Notes under the pieces: model-generated
The model's database searches: none
Seen by the model: only the letters and a program-made list of their open reading frames with translations
Told to the model about the DNA's origin: nothing
Assembly (NCBI GenBank): GCA_016933055.1
Contig: JAFGBS010000021.1
Span: 1-64,000, forward strand
Length of the DNA stretch: 64,000 nucleotides
Reading direction: 5' to 3'
Source of the DNA: Promethearchaeota archaeon
GTDB lineage: Archaea; Asgardarchaeota; Lokiarchaeia; Sigyniarchaeales; Promethearchaeaceae
Translations under genes and position numbers: made by a program
Shown: piece by piece, positions 28,036-38,476 of the stretch
Numbering within the stretch: position 1 is the first letter of the stretch
How the letters are laid out: the number at the start of each line of letters is the position of its first letter

Positions 28036-28491
28036 TTGAACAAAAAATCACTTGTGCGAAGATATGTCCAAAAAGATATGATTTTTCCAGCTCGAGTATT
28101 TCAAATAATGGCACGTTTGATGATGGTTGCGTTAGCAATTGAAGGAATAATCAGAATATTCTATAATTTTTTCACACAACAATTCAACCAACCTTCGAAT
28201 GCGATTTTCATATCAATTCTTGAATATTCAACTATTATATTCATGATAATGTTTTCATTGTATAATGAACCTTTAGGGTCGTTGTTTTGGATTATTTATA
28301 GCATTCTTGCATTTTTATTTCATTATTATGGTATAATGTTTTTTATACGCAGTAATTTAACGAATTGGGTATCTTTACTTTTTGGTTTAGTGATAGGGGT
28401 ATTCTTAATTCTTTCGTGGTTGGTAGAAGAGCGAGATCCCCTAAATAAAATCCGTCAACGATTAGATAATAAAGATTTTAGCTCAATTTGA
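28036..28491 (+). CDS. Small four-helix membrane protein
   Basis: 151 residues with four hydrophobic segments. The start is TTG at 28036, set by GGAG at 28025-28028 with 7-base spacing; no ATG or GTG is available nearby. A basic N-terminus and a charged C-terminal tail (EERDPLNKIRQRLDNKDF) suggest cytoplasmic ends. No family recognised. Divergent from the PAPS synthetase gene. Confidence 0.7.
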   Translation: MNKKSLVRRYVQKDMIFPARVFQIMARLMMVALAIEGIIRIFYNFFTQQFNQPSNAIFISILEYSTIIFMIMFSLYNEPLGSLFWIIYSILAFLFHYYGIMFFIRSNLTNWVSLLFGLVIGVFLILSWLVEERDPLNKIRQRLDNKDFSSI

Positions 28492-28561
28492 TTCTCAATC
28501 ATCATCAGATTGAGTAGAAAAAGGATAAACCACGAGAAAAAATCAGAAGTACGCCAAACAT

Positions 28562-30109
28562 TCAAGCACTAACACTTTTAAAAGTCTGTTTCAATAAGTC
28601 TTCACTACCTAGAATCATTTTTACCACGTTTTCCGCTCCTGTCATTGCTCCTGTAACCCCACCATATGTTTCCGATTGAGACCCGATAAACCATAGATTG
28701 GATATAGGGGTCTTATGAGGGGGAGGGGGGATTTTTAGGTGGGGGACTGTTCCTCCAAAAGCATGAAGTTTCAAGTAGGTACGCTTTTGAAAATCAAAAG
28801 GCGTCAATACAACACGGATTTGTTCATGTTCGCGTAATCTCGGAATGAACTGTTCTGCCAGGTCCAACAATTTTTCTGCCCATCTATCCTTATCGTTCTC
28901 CCATGATCCATTAATCGGATTATTTGGCGCTATGGTATAAATAGAAATTGCATGATGATGGGGGGGAGCCATTTTGGGTGAATGCACCGATGGAATATAT
29001 ATAAGAAATCCGTCTTTTCCTTCATGATATATTCCTTTCTTGCATTGTTGAATGGATTGTTCTATATCATATGTGAGGTAGTAATAACATAATGCTGCAT
29101 TATTTTGATGAATTGATGGATCGTAATTCACACCAAGATGCACCATGAAAATGGTTTCGGTAGTGAATAAATCATTTACGTAAGTATCAACAAATTCTTG
29201 TGGAAGGTGCTCCTTTCCTACTAATTCTGAAAATAATTCTTTTGCCCCTCCACTAGATATTACAGCATCTACTTTTTCCTCTGTATTATCATTCAAAACA
29301 ATAGATTTTGCTTGATGACCATCAATGTTCAATTTGATAACAGCAGTATTTGTCTTGATTTTACCTCCAGATTGAAGTACAGCGTGTTTTAGCGCGTTTA
29401 CTAAAGAAATCATACCACCTCTAATAAAACTCCAAGACGAACGATGTTCATGAAAACCATAATCAAGAGGAACTCGTTCATCATATTGATTTTCAACATT
29501 CAATACGGGAATTAATAATCCAGGAAAGAATTTTGGTGAAATAACGTAATCTGCCAAAATTCCAGTATATACCGCTTTTAGCTTCTCGTTTGTGAAGTAT
29601 AAGTCCATAATCTGTTCGGCGCTGAAATCTTTTATTTTCCGTAACGGAAAAAACGTTCTGAGTTGTTTTAATTTCACTATTAGTCCTTTTCTGTTTTGTA
29701 ATGCAATTAAATCATGGATACGTTCGTACATGTCATAATACTTATCAAGTCCTGTTGAATCTTCAGGAAATAAGGACTTGAGTTGATTTTTACGCCAATC
29801 TCGGCCTTTATATTCTTTAGGTCTTTGAATACGAAAATCTGGAAAAAAATTTTCACGGTACGAGGGTATAATTTGGACCATTTCGGACACTCCTAATTTT
29901 TCAAGAATTTTTCTTCCTGGTTCACCATCACTCATATCCGGGATAAGCATCTGACCCCAATCCCATTTATATCCATCTTTTTCATAAGTAGCTGTGATTC
30001 CTCCGATTTTTTCATGTTGTTCATAGATAATTACTTCATGACCCGCTTTAGCACATAATGCACCCGCTGTTAAGCCGGCTAATCCTGATCCAATTATACC
30101 AATTTTCAT
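28562..30109 (-). CDS. FAD-dependent phytoene-desaturase/isomerase-like oxidoreductase
   Basis: 515 residues. The N-terminal FAD motif is GIIGSGLAGLTAGALCAKAGHEV followed by Glu (IIYEQ) and GG; the C-terminal flavin motif is NLWFIGSQSETYGGVTGAMTGAENV. The overall pattern matches the CrtI/CrtISO/NAD(P)-FAD COG1233 family, which desaturates or isomerises carotenoids or reduces isoprenoid double bonds. In an archaeon it might act on carotenoids, quinone side chains or lipid isoprenoids. No other carotenoid gene is nearby. Own promoter; start ATG 30109. Confidence 0.82.
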   Translation of the reverse strand: MKIGIIGSGLAGLTAGALCAKAGHEVIIYEQHEKIGGITATYEKDGYKWDWGQMLIPDMSDGEPGRKILEKLGVSEMVQIIPSYRENFFPDFRIQRPKEYKGRDWRKNQLKSLFPEDSTGLDKYYDMYERIHDLIALQNRKGLIVKLKQLRTFFPLRKIKDFSAEQIMDLYFTNEKLKAVYTGILADYVISPKFFPGLLIPVLNVENQYDERVPLDYGFHEHRSSWSFIRGGMISLVNALKHAVLQSGGKIKTNTAVIKLNIDGHQAKSIVLNDNTEEKVDAVISSGGAKELFSELVGKEHLPQEFVDTYVNDLFTTETIFMVHLGVNYDPSIHQNNAALCYYYLTYDIEQSIQQCKKGIYHEGKDGFLIYIPSVHSPKMAPPHHHAISIYTIAPNNPINGSWENDKDRWAEKLLDLAEQFIPRLREHEQIRVVLTPFDFQKRTYLKLHAFGGTVPHLKIPPPPHKTPISNLWFIGSQSETYGGVTGAMTGAENVVKMILGSEDLLKQTFKSVSA

Positions 30110-30216
30110 ATTTTATCCTCTCTAGTGTAGAAAATAAAAGTTTTCAATAACAATATTAGTTTTTTTATAATACCAAAAACATTTCGTTACATAGATTAAA
30201 TCTGAAGGGATTCTCT

Positions 30217-31467
30217 GTGATATCGAATAATCATGAAAAGGCGGAAAAATACATCCGGGGTATATCTATCAATGTATTATTAATGGGCTTTGTTTCCTTT
30301 TTTACAGATATCTCCAGTGAAATGATTACTGCTATCCTACCATTTTTTATTTTAAGTATTGCCGGAGGAAATATCCTTGCTCTTGGATATATTAGTGGGA
30401 TATCGAATGCAATAGCAAACATGGTAAAAGGACTGTCGGGATTCCTGTCCGACAAATTTAAGAAGAGAAAACCGTTCATCATCCTCGGATATTCCATATC
30501 AAATATCGCAAAACCTTTTATTGGGTTACAAAGATTCTGGTATGGAGTATTGGGGTTAAAGATAACGGATCGAATTGGGAAAGGTGTAAGGGTTGCCCCA
30601 AGAGATGCACTTATTTCCTACTATTCTGAAAAATCCGTACGTGATCACAAATTTAATAATAGTAGCAGATCTGGTATCAATTTTGGGATTCATCGGACTA
30701 TGGATACCTTAGGAGCGGTCACAGGTGCGTCCCTCGCAGCATTATTGATTTTTATTGGACTTTCATATGAAAACACGATATTGTTATCGATTATTCCAGG
30801 AGTATTTGCAATTGTTATTATCTTTTTTGTAAAGGATGTCCACCTAGAGGAATTTACAGAAACAGATAAAAAAGAACGAATACAGAAATCGGAAGATATT
30901 ACTCATCCGATGATTAAATTGATTATAATCCTATCAATAATGGAATTTGCAAGTGTAGATATTGCCTTTATTATGGTACGTGCTGGGGAATTAATAGGAA
31001 CAGGTGGAAGTCTTAGTATTGAATGGGTAATCTTATTGTACGCCATAACAAACATTATATATGCTTTGATGGCAACACCCGCAGGAAAACTCTCGGATAG
31101 ATTCGGTAAGCAAAGAGTAATCAGCGTTGGGCTTAGCATTTTATTTATAATTTCGCTATTGCTGATTTTTCCTCATACAAATTCGAGTTTCATTATTTTC
31201 ATTATATTTCCACTCTTTGGAATATATCTTGCCATAGTGGATACTTGTTCTAAAGCGTTCATTTCAGATCTGAGTGGAAAAAATAAGAAAGGAAAAGTGT
31301 ATGGACTCTATTATTTTCTCGTGGGAATGTTATCAATAATTGAGAGCATCTTATTCGCCTTTTTATATCAAAAATTTTCATATCAAATCGCTTTTGGGTT
31401 TTCAACTGCGTTGTTATTAGTATGTATTATCATTTTTGCGACTGCTGATTTTCAAATAAAAAAGTAA
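30217..31467 (+). CDS. MFS transporter
   Basis: 416 residues with 12 hydrophobic segments. GFVSFFTDISSEMI in helix 1 and SDKFKKRKPFIILGY in loop 2-3 characterise a broad MFS group of multidrug or sugar-type transporters found in bacteria and archaea; DRIGKGVRVAPRDALI is also typical of that group. The start is GTG 30217, 107 bases from the divergent oxidoreductase. Substrate unknown. Confidence 0.85.
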   Translation: MISNNHEKAEKYIRGISINVLLMGFVSFFTDISSEMITAILPFFILSIAGGNILALGYISGISNAIANMVKGLSGFLSDKFKKRKPFIILGYSISNIAKPFIGLQRFWYGVLGLKITDRIGKGVRVAPRDALISYYSEKSVRDHKFNNSSRSGINFGIHRTMDTLGAVTGASLAALLIFIGLSYENTILLSIIPGVFAIVIIFFVKDVHLEEFTETDKKERIQKSEDITHPMIKLIIILSIMEFASVDIAFIMVRAGELIGTGGSLSIEWVILLYAITNIIYALMATPAGKLSDRFGKQRVISVGLSILFIISLLLIFPHTNSSFIIFIIFPLFGIYLAIVDTCSKAFISDLSGKNKKGKVYGLYYFLVGMLSIIESILFAFLYQKFSYQIAFGFSTALLLVCIIIFATADFQIKK

Positions 31468-31977
31468 TAACCACACAGACAAGTGCAAATTTACGATTGG
31501 AAAGATGATGAGAGCGTCATACATTTTTTCTAACCCACATTCAGTACTAAAACTACTTGTTCTTTGTTAATTTTTCTACATCTGGAGCAAATCGGGTTTT
31601 CAATTTTCCGACTTTCCATCTCTTTTTTCTCACTCTCCACTTAAATATACTCAGCATTGATTCGAAACAGAGGTAAATCTGCTTAATTTATGAAAATGAG
31701 ATTTAATAAGTTTGCAGAGGATAAGTGAATACTAAGCACTGCATCTTTATAAGAATTGAATCCGAAATCGAAAATAATTGCTTTAGTGATACTTGTTAAT
31801 TGTCACGCATTCTCTTAGTAAATTTAATACGTACGATTTTCTCATAAAAATTCTTAAAAGTTGTTTCCTACGTGTTTTCTGAGCGTTCAACCATATTTTA
31901 ATATTTTTTTGGATACCCTACATTTGATAATACCTATCATTATGCAGATTCTCGCTTTTGTATGGATTAGAATAATC
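31468..31977. other. Intergenic region with a doubtful mini-ORF
   Basis: No clear gene. On the minus strand a GTG-started frame (31640-31530) encodes 36 residues with a CSRC motif, preceded by a TATA-like TATATTTAA. It could be a zinc-binding mini-protein, a relic or chance. The rest is AT-rich and featureless. Confidence 0.3.
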
Positions 31978-33414
31978 CTAAAGAAAGATCTTTATGAAAA
32001 TAGATATATATCCAATACCTAGGAGGATATGCAACAATGCAAATAAACCTCCTACCAGAGTTAATGATTTATACGTAAAACCTTTTACATTAGCTTTTCG
32101 CGCTAGCTCCAGCGTCATCATATCGCATGCAGCCCCTTGTGGTAAGAAATTTCCTCCTAAATTGATCCCCAGAGTAAAACCCATTAAGAGAGGAGTACTA
32201 GGGAAGTGTCCAATTGTGATTAATTTCGAGATGATCGGAAGAAACATAATTGTCACCGGAGCATCATCTAAAAATCCCGATAATAGCGATGTAATCAGAA
32301 TAATCTCAATGGTCAACACAATCGTATTGTGATTGGACCAAGATTCTACCAATAATTCAATTTTACCAACCAATCCAATGATATCTAAGATATGCACTAA
32401 AATGAAAAGGCATATAAAAAAATAGATTAATTTGGCATCAATTTTCCGCAGAAAATAAGATAAATCTGGTCTTTTCTTTGTACTTGATTTTTCGATTGGA
32501 TTTAACAATACAAAGATTAATAATCCTATTGGTCCCGTTATTATAATTTTTGGGATAGTCCCCAGCAAGATTATAAACCCAATTAACCCAATGAGATTTT
32601 TCACATACACTTTTTTTTCAATCGTGCTTTTTAATAGCGGTTTTACTTGAGAGCTTTCATTAACACGCTTGTCTGGGTGGATTTTATCATCTAACTCTTT
32701 CGATAGGTCTAAATTTTCAAAAATTGTGATGTTTTCTGCATTAGTTTGAGATTTGGCAAATAATAGTGTATCTCTCTCTTTTATATATCTACGCAACACA
32801 AATAAATCCAATAGAAATAACGTGATAATGGTTGCGCACACAAAATAAATTCCTAAATAAATCAGATGCCAGTACAATGTAAGACCAAAGTAGTTTGCTA
32901 TAATTATGTTTTCCGCAGAGCCGAAAGGAGTTAATGTACTGGCAATATTGATGCAAATTGTAATACCAAATAAATAGGGTACGGGAGAAATTTCCATTTT
33001 CCTACAAGCTTGTATCATAATTGGAACAAAGATGATCGCAACGGATAAGTCCTCAATAATTGTCGCTATCAAGGTGCTAGTTAAGCATATTGCATAAAAC
33101 ATTTTTCGTGGTGTATAGTAAAAACGGTTCACGATTTGGATTGCAATAGTTTCGAAAAAGTTAACGTGTTTGAATATTTCTACAATTGTAAAAATACAAA
33201 ACAGGAACACAATTACCTCCCAATCCACAGCCAGAATTATTTCTTTGAAATCATCTGCAGAGTCTAATGGAATTAACAATGATGAAATGATTATGGAAAT
33301 GAATACAATTACTATTGAGGAAATCAGGTAATCCCATTCTTCAAAAAATAAAGATAGAATTAGACCAATTAGACATATACCTATGAATATTTGTAAAAAC
33401 AGTTCTGTATTCAT
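31978..33414 (-). CDS. SLC13/ArsB-type anion permease (copy A)
   Basis: About 478 residues with 11-12 hydrophobic segments. LTPFGSAENIIIA and the C-terminal LGGNFLPQGAA are the paired substrate/Na+-binding turns of the ion-transporter (CitMHS/ArsB/NhaD) superfamily; DDAPVTIMF is another hallmark. Start ATG 33414 is preferred to a TTG seven codons upstream. A paralogue of the same length follows on the same strand (33644-35080). Candidate substrates are dicarboxylates, sulfate or other anions; the sequence does not decide. Confidence 0.85.
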   Translation of the reverse strand: MNTELFLQIFIGICLIGLILSLFFEEWDYLISSIVIVFISIIISSLLIPLDSADDFKEIILAVDWEVIVFLFCIFTIVEIFKHVNFFETIAIQIVNRFYYTPRKMFYAICLTSTLIATIIEDLSVAIIFVPIMIQACRKMEISPVPYLFGITICINIASTLTPFGSAENIIIANYFGLTLYWHLIYLGIYFVCATIITLFLLDLFVLRRYIKERDTLLFAKSQTNAENITIFENLDLSKELDDKIHPDKRVNESSQVKPLLKSTIEKKVYVKNLIGLIGFIILLGTIPKIIITGPIGLLIFVLLNPIEKSSTKKRPDLSYFLRKIDAKLIYFFICLFILVHILDIIGLVGKIELLVESWSNHNTIVLTIEIILITSLLSGFLDDAPVTIMFLPIISKLITIGHFPSTPLLMGFTLGINLGGNFLPQGAACDMMTLELARKANVKGFTYKSLTLVGGLFALLHILLGIGYISIFIKIFL

Positions 33415-33643
33415 GTCTATACCCCGAAATTTCAAATTAGAGTGAAATCATAACTTCGCATTGACCAAAAATTCAGTTATCTTAAACATGGATAGAGAGT
33501 TGATAACTAGTGATTAGCCATGTTCCCCAGATTTCACTAATAATATAGCTTTTTAAATTTATAAAACTGTTTAACGGAGTGAAGCAAAATTCCAAATTTC
33601 AATTTTTCCCTTCTGATACATTCTGAAATTTGATCTTATTCCC

Positions 33644-35080
33644 TCAAAAAACATAGACAATTACTGATAGATATGCTATTCCCAAAATAATATGCAAGCA
33701 GGCAAATAATCCCCCTATCTTGAATAATTTTTTGTAATTAAGATCGTCTACACAATATTCCCGTGCAATTTCTAATGTCATTAGATCTGCAGCACTTCCT
33801 TGAGGTAGAAAATTCCCCCCTAAATTAATTCCTAAAATAAAAGCAAATATTATGGGAGACGAATTTTCAACAACAGCCAAATGTCCTAATAGTATATTTA
33901 TTATTGGTATGAACATTATGGTAACGGGAGCATTATCCAAAAACGCAGATAAAATAGAAGTTGAAAAAAGGATAATCAAACTCGTTATAAACACATGGGA
34001 TTGACCGATATTTTCTAAAAACATTTCTAGAAATTGAATCGTTCCATTAGCCTCCATTAGATGAACTAATACAAAAAGGCAAATAAAGAAAAAAACAAGT
34101 TTAAAGTCTACACTTTTTAAATAATGGCTCAGAGAGGGGAGAATTTTATCTTTTTTGCGAGTTTGCACGGGATTGATTAACACAAATATTATTAACGCAA
34201 TAAAAGCTGGTAGATAGAGGTCTGGTATAAATACTAATAATACAATAAACAACACCAGCGCACCAAGGTTGAGGTAAAATGTCTTATTATCTACTTGTTT
34301 TTTAAGATTCATGGTGATTTCTGTGCTCCCTTCATAAAATACGGAATGAAAATCTTTGTGTTCTATTTGAATTGATTCTTTTGCATTTGGATCAGATGGA
34401 TCGGTAGCGAGTTCTTCGCAATTTGGACTCCATTTTACTTTTAAATATTTCTTTAATACAAATTGATCTAGTAGGAGTAGCGTAACACTTGTTGCAACTA
34501 CAAAATAGACTGAGAAATTTTTGAGGAAAAAACCAATACTCAAATCCAGAGCATTAAAAATTAATATGTTTTGAGCAGATCCGAAAGGAGTTAAGGTCGC
34601 TGCCAAATTTATACATATTGTCATACCCAGTAAAAAAGGCGTTGGATTGATACTTAGGGTTAAGCATGCAATAACTATCACTGGTCCAAAAATAATTGCT
34701 ATAGAAAGATCTTCTAATATAGTTGCAGTTAATGTGCTAACTATACAAATAAAATAAAACATAAGCCGTATTTTTTTTTTAAAAGTGATAACAATTCGTC
34801 TGGATACTTCGTGGAAAATTTTTTTCTCATTCAATATCTGCACAATAGTGAACATCGCAATTAAAAAGGCAATTACCTCCCAATCAATAGCCTCAACATA
34901 AAACCAAATAGTTGTGGGATCTAATGAAGGATCAGGAGAAGTTTCCAGAAGAAAAGCGGTTGCAATCCCTGCAATGATAATGAAAGCAAAAGCAAATAAT
35001 AAGTAATCTAGCTTCTCTATAAATAGGACAATAATTAATCCGATAAAACATGAGAGGACAATGATTTGAAGAATAAGCAT
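33644..35080 (-). CDS. SLC13/ArsB-type anion permease (copy B)
   Basis: 478 residues. Same fold and motifs as copy A (LTPFGSAQNILIF, DNAPVTIMF, LGGNFLPQGSAADLMTLE) but clearly diverged. A cytoplasmic loop of about 70 residues in the middle differs most. Between the two genes there are 229 bases containing a TATA-like stretch, so each probably has its own promoter. An old tandem duplication rather than a recent one. Confidence 0.85.
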   Translation of the reverse strand: MLILQIIVLSCFIGLIIVLFIEKLDYLLFAFAFIIIAGIATAFLLETSPDPSLDPTTIWFYVEAIDWEVIAFLIAMFTIVQILNEKKIFHEVSRRIVITFKKKIRLMFYFICIVSTLTATILEDLSIAIIFGPVIVIACLTLSINPTPFLLGMTICINLAATLTPFGSAQNILIFNALDLSIGFFLKNFSVYFVVATSVTLLLLDQFVLKKYLKVKWSPNCEELATDPSDPNAKESIQIEHKDFHSVFYEGSTEITMNLKKQVDNKTFYLNLGALVLFIVLLVFIPDLYLPAFIALIIFVLINPVQTRKKDKILPSLSHYLKSVDFKLVFFFICLFVLVHLMEANGTIQFLEMFLENIGQSHVFITSLIILFSTSILSAFLDNAPVTIMFIPIINILLGHLAVVENSSPIIFAFILGINLGGNFLPQGSAADLMTLEIAREYCVDDLNYKKLFKIGGLFACLHIILGIAYLSVIVYVF

Positions 35081-35412
35081 GATCTGTGTAATAACTCATT
35101 AAAAGAATAATAAAAATGTGGAGTTTTTTCAAAAAGTTCTCATTATTGCGTTTTACTTGCATTTAAAGAGTAAATGATGATTTGAATATTCAAATGAAAA
35201 AGACAAAAAAATTGAAGATTTTATCGCACCGGAAAATGTCTTAGTAGTTCAATTAGAAGATTTATCAAAGAACCGAAAACGATTAAAAAATCCATCGGAT
35301 TCCTTCAAGTCACTCCTACCGAGGAATAAAAGAATAAAGCCTTTGCATTTATTCGACTTGTTTCATTACACACCAAAACTAAAAACGATAAGGAAAATCA
35401 AAGGTTTTTGTT
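35081..35412. other. Intergenic region with palindrome and start-less frame
   Basis: A perfect 16-base palindrome, ATTTGAATATTCAAAT, lies at 35180-35195. From 35181 a plus-strand frame stays open for about 92 codons to TAA 35454-35456 but has no ATG, GTG or TTG near its beginning. It includes APENVLVVQLEDLSKN, which faintly recalls the C-terminal part of sulfotransferases. Probably a relic or chance. Confidence 0.3.
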
Positions 35413-36549
35413 TCAGTTATCTATACAATGATAATTTTTCTGGATATGTCGTTTAAGCCGTTTTAGTATATTTTCTGAACCTTTTTCCTTTATAAGCTTA
35501 AGTAATTTGTCAATGGTCACTGGTTTATTTCGATTTGCTGATTCGTATGCCATTAATACTGCCTCGATGGTTTTTTTAGCTTGTTGGGGGGTAAATTCGG
35601 GTTCAGTATCATTTAAAATACATTCTGCGAAATGTAGGTCCTCTGCACCCATAGATATTTTATAATATTGTGGAAAAGGGCCGTGTTCAATATCTGTGGG
35701 AATATGCCATCTATTTCGATTCGCTCCCATATCTGGATGATCCGAGAAAATTTGTAAAGGATATTCCAATGCATGGTTTTCAATGATCGTTCCTTTGGTT
35801 CCATAAATCTGTAACTCGTTGGAGGGGGGTGAAATTACGGTGAAGCTGACAGTGCATTGCATAATTGTCCCCGAGATATAACGATACATAACTAATGCAC
35901 TATCTTCCGCTTTTGTATCCAATGAAGTGCACTGCTTCGTCACCCAGCAATTAGCCATTTCGATTTCATCGTTTAGAATCCAGTTGGTGGTAGCAATTCG
36001 GTGAACTCCCATATCTAAAAGAGCTCCCATATTACGAAGTTTTATGTCCCCCTTCCAACCTGGAGAAGTTAATCCCGGAATCTCGTTTACACCTTCGTAG
36101 GCTCGTATGAGAAATACGTTTCCTATTAATCCTTTGTGTACTGTATCAGCTATATACTTATGTGCGGGTAAAAAGCGGTGGTTTTCCGCAATCATGAATT
36201 TCACATCTGCTTTTTTAGTAGCAGCAATCATCTCATCGCATTCCTCTAAGGTAGGAGCCATTGGTTTTTCGCATAGTACATGTACTCCAGCCTCTGCTGC
36301 TTGTATAACCTTATCCCGATGTAAATGATGAGGAACATTTATCAATACTGCGTCGATATCACTGTTTAACATTGAATCAAGATCTGCAAAATGTTCACCT
36401 TTATACCGACGTGCTAATCGATGTGCTTTCTTCTCATTCAGATCATAAAACGCGGTAAACTTATACTTCGTTTGTCCAACTGCACCAAGACTGTGAAATG
36501 TGTCGAAAACAGTACCACATCCACAAACTCCATACTTCACATAACCCAT
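35413..36549 (-). CDS. Gfo/Idh/MocA-family oxidoreductase
   Basis: 378 residues. The N-terminal Rossmann domain is GVCGCGTVFDTF (an unusual Cys-rich version of GxGxxG); CEKPMA supplies the conserved Lys; DMGVHR is the His motif of the C-terminal domain. These NAD(P) enzymes oxidise or reduce sugars, inositols and related compounds. Not in an operon with another sugar gene. Substrate unknown. Confidence 0.88.
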   Translation of the reverse strand: MGYVKYGVCGCGTVFDTFHSLGAVGQTKYKFTAFYDLNEKKAHRLARRYKGEHFADLDSMLNSDIDAVLINVPHHLHRDKVIQAAEAGVHVLCEKPMAPTLEECDEMIAATKKADVKFMIAENHRFLPAHKYIADTVHKGLIGNVFLIRAYEGVNEIPGLTSPGWKGDIKLRNMGALLDMGVHRIATTNWILNDEIEMANCWVTKQCTSLDTKAEDSALVMYRYISGTIMQCTVSFTVISPPSNELQIYGTKGTIIENHALEYPLQIFSDHPDMGANRNRWHIPTDIEHGPFPQYYKISMGAEDLHFAECILNDTEPEFTPQQAKKTIEAVLMAYESANRNKPVTIDKLLKLIKEKGSENILKRLKRHIQKNYHCIDN

Positions 36550-36628
36550 ACATCACTGATCTATATTCTCGAAATAAATGTTATTTGTGTGTTTAGTTTA
36601 AAATAGTGAATTAAGGCATACAGTGGAC

Positions 36629-36662
36629 AATTATATTCTCATCATGATATGAGCGTATTATT
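36629..36662. repeat. dif-like inverted repeat upstream of xerA
   Basis: Two 14-base arms, 36629-36642 and 36649-36662, match in 11 of 14 positions as an inverted repeat around a 6-base spacer (CATGAT). The innermost five pairs (CTCAT/ATGAG) are perfect. Arm and spacer sizes fit Xer recombination sites. It lies about 70 bases before the recombinase gene. It could instead be an operator. Confidence 0.35.
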
Positions 36663-36730
36663 CAAGTAATTAAATTGATCGTGAAAATGTGATACATACC
36701 TAACTAATTGTGAAACCTTCTTGATGTAAA

Positions 36731-37636
36731 ATGCAGATACAAAATGAAATTGAAGATTTTTTACTTTCTAAAGAGATAGAAACGGGTTGCAGTCCTGCAA
36801 CCATCCGTGCCTATCAACATGATCTTAAACTCTTCGATGAATCACTTAGATCGAATACTACAATCGAGAATATTAATCAGATCCATGTAAGAGCGTTTCT
36901 GAAAGTATTACGAGATAGAGAATACACGAAGGCGGCTATAGCACGAAAAATAGCGTGTCTAAAAAGTTTCTTCAATTTCTTAGAAGATTCAGAAATGATT
37001 GATAAGAATCCCATGAAAAAAATCAGTTCTCCCCGAATTAAACGAGAAGAACAACTCCCAAAATTTCTCAACTTAAGTGAGATGATATCCTTGCTAGGAT
37101 TTGTCAAACAAGGTAATGGGATTCCATATACTATCAGAAAACGTGGATATATCATCATTCGATTATTATATTCCACAATGGCACGAGTCAGTGAGATTGC
37201 TAATGCACGAATTGGGGATATTGATTTTAATTCAGGTATTTTAAAACTTCGCGGAAAGGGAAACAAACAGAGAATCGTACCCATCGACCAGGAAACCTTG
37301 AATGCATTGACAGAATATCTAGCAGATCGAATTTCTTATTCGGATTCAGATCCCTTGTTAGTAAATAAATATAATAAACCACTTTCCGTACGAACAATCC
37401 AGAAAGACATCCAAGTGATTAAAGAGAAATTTGGTTTAACTGAAGATAAGAAATTAACACCCCATGTATTCCGTCACACTGGTGCGACACATTTACGTCA
37501 GAATGGTATGGACATCTCCGAATTACAAGATATTTTAGGACATAGTAGTCCAAACACTACCAGAATCTACGCCAAGAATGATATTTCTAAGATTCAAGAG
37601 GAATATAATTCAAAACACCCCTTAAATAATCTTTAA
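36731..37636 (+). CDS. xerA: Tyrosine recombinase, XerA/XerC-D type
   Basis: 301 residues. The N-terminal SAM-like core-binding domain (1-100) is followed by the catalytic domain with the full set: R152 (ARVSEIAN), K176 (RGKGNKQR), H245 and R248 (HVFRHT), H271 (LGHSS) and Y280 (TRIYAKND). Length and motifs fit chromosome-dimer-resolving Xer proteins of archaea rather than a long phage integrase. No other mobile-element gene adjoins it, which favours a housekeeping role. A dif-like dyad precedes it. Confidence 0.9.
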   Translation: MQIQNEIEDFLLSKEIETGCSPATIRAYQHDLKLFDESLRSNTTIENINQIHVRAFLKVLRDREYTKAAIARKIACLKSFFNFLEDSEMIDKNPMKKISSPRIKREEQLPKFLNLSEMISLLGFVKQGNGIPYTIRKRGYIIIRLLYSTMARVSEIANARIGDIDFNSGILKLRGKGNKQRIVPIDQETLNALTEYLADRISYSDSDPLLVNKYNKPLSVRTIQKDIQVIKEKFGLTEDKKLTPHVFRHTGATHLRQNGMDISELQDILGHSSPNTTRIYAKNDISKIQEEYNSKHPLNNL

Positions 37637-37645
37637 CTGTATTAA

Positions 37646-38476
37646 TCATTTATCTGACGATGAATTTTTTTCCATGGGGTCTAATTTATCTAAAACTTTG
37701 CCATTGTTTGAAATTGGTTTTCGAATCACTAGGCATTCGTCAAATTCCCCATAGCAATATTGGCATTCTCCAGTGTGCGATATAATTTTTCGCCACCATA
37801 ATGGATTGTAATAACCGAGATATACGGTTGCTAAAAATCCGAAATAAAGTACAAAACCTGTGATTTTTATTGTATACAGGTGAAAATATCCAAACATAGT
37901 GAAATCAAATAACACTAATAAAAACAAAATTCCAGAAGCCCCAACCAGATCTAGTGCAATTTTCAACACATGGTCTTCGATATTTAAGGCATTTTTCACC
38001 TTATGAGGACGATAGATTAAGAAATATACGACAAAAACTAACATAATAGCCATAGGAATAAAGATTAGATTGCTTATTATTTCATTTGTCGGGAGAAGTA
38101 AAACTGGAATCAAACAGACGAGTTTTGCACCAAAAAAAATGATTTCAACCAATAAACTGGGTTTAGTTTTACACATTTCGCTTGCGATACGAATTAAGAG
38201 AAGTGGTAATAAAATAATTCCGATTACATACGCATCCTCTAAGATATGATCCCATATGTCATTAATCGTGAAGATTTCATGGAAACCATAGTCCAGCTCC
38301 ACATAAGCTGAGACTAATTGAAATAATCCTAAAAAGAGTTGCATAGTTGATTTTTTGCGATGATACTTATTGAAAAACAACCCAGCTAGACCTAAATTCA
38401 TAAGGATGAGAAATCCATCAATTGAAAGTATCAAAACATCTTGCCAGTGTAATTCGCGTAGTATGATGGCTACCAT
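37646..38476 (-). CDS. Seven-helix membrane protein with C-terminal CxxC
   Basis: 276 residues with seven predicted hydrophobic segments between residues 14 and 220, then a cytoplasmic tail containing CQYCYGEFDEC that might bind a metal. The layout resembles uncharacterised archaeal multi-pass membrane proteins. Convergent with xerA (stop codons 9 bases apart). Function unknown. Confidence 0.7.
   Translation of the reverse strand: MVAIILRELHWQDVLILSIDGFLILMNLGLAGLFFNKYHRKKSTMQLFLGLFQLVSAYVELDYGFHEIFTINDIWDHILEDAYVIGIILLPLLLIRIASEMCKTKPSLLVEIIFFGAKLVCLIPVLLLPTNEIISNLIFIPMAIMLVFVVYFLIYRPHKVKNALNIEDHVLKIALDLVGASGILFLLVLFDFTMFGYFHLYTIKITGFVLYFGFLATVYLGYYNPLWWRKIISHTGECQYCYGEFDECLVIRKPISNNGKVLDKLDPMEKNSSSDK

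Noticed and set aside
36731..37636. Recombinase as the integrase of a mobile element
   Set aside because: Short XerA-like length, no flanking tRNA, no element genes and no matching end repeats were seen.
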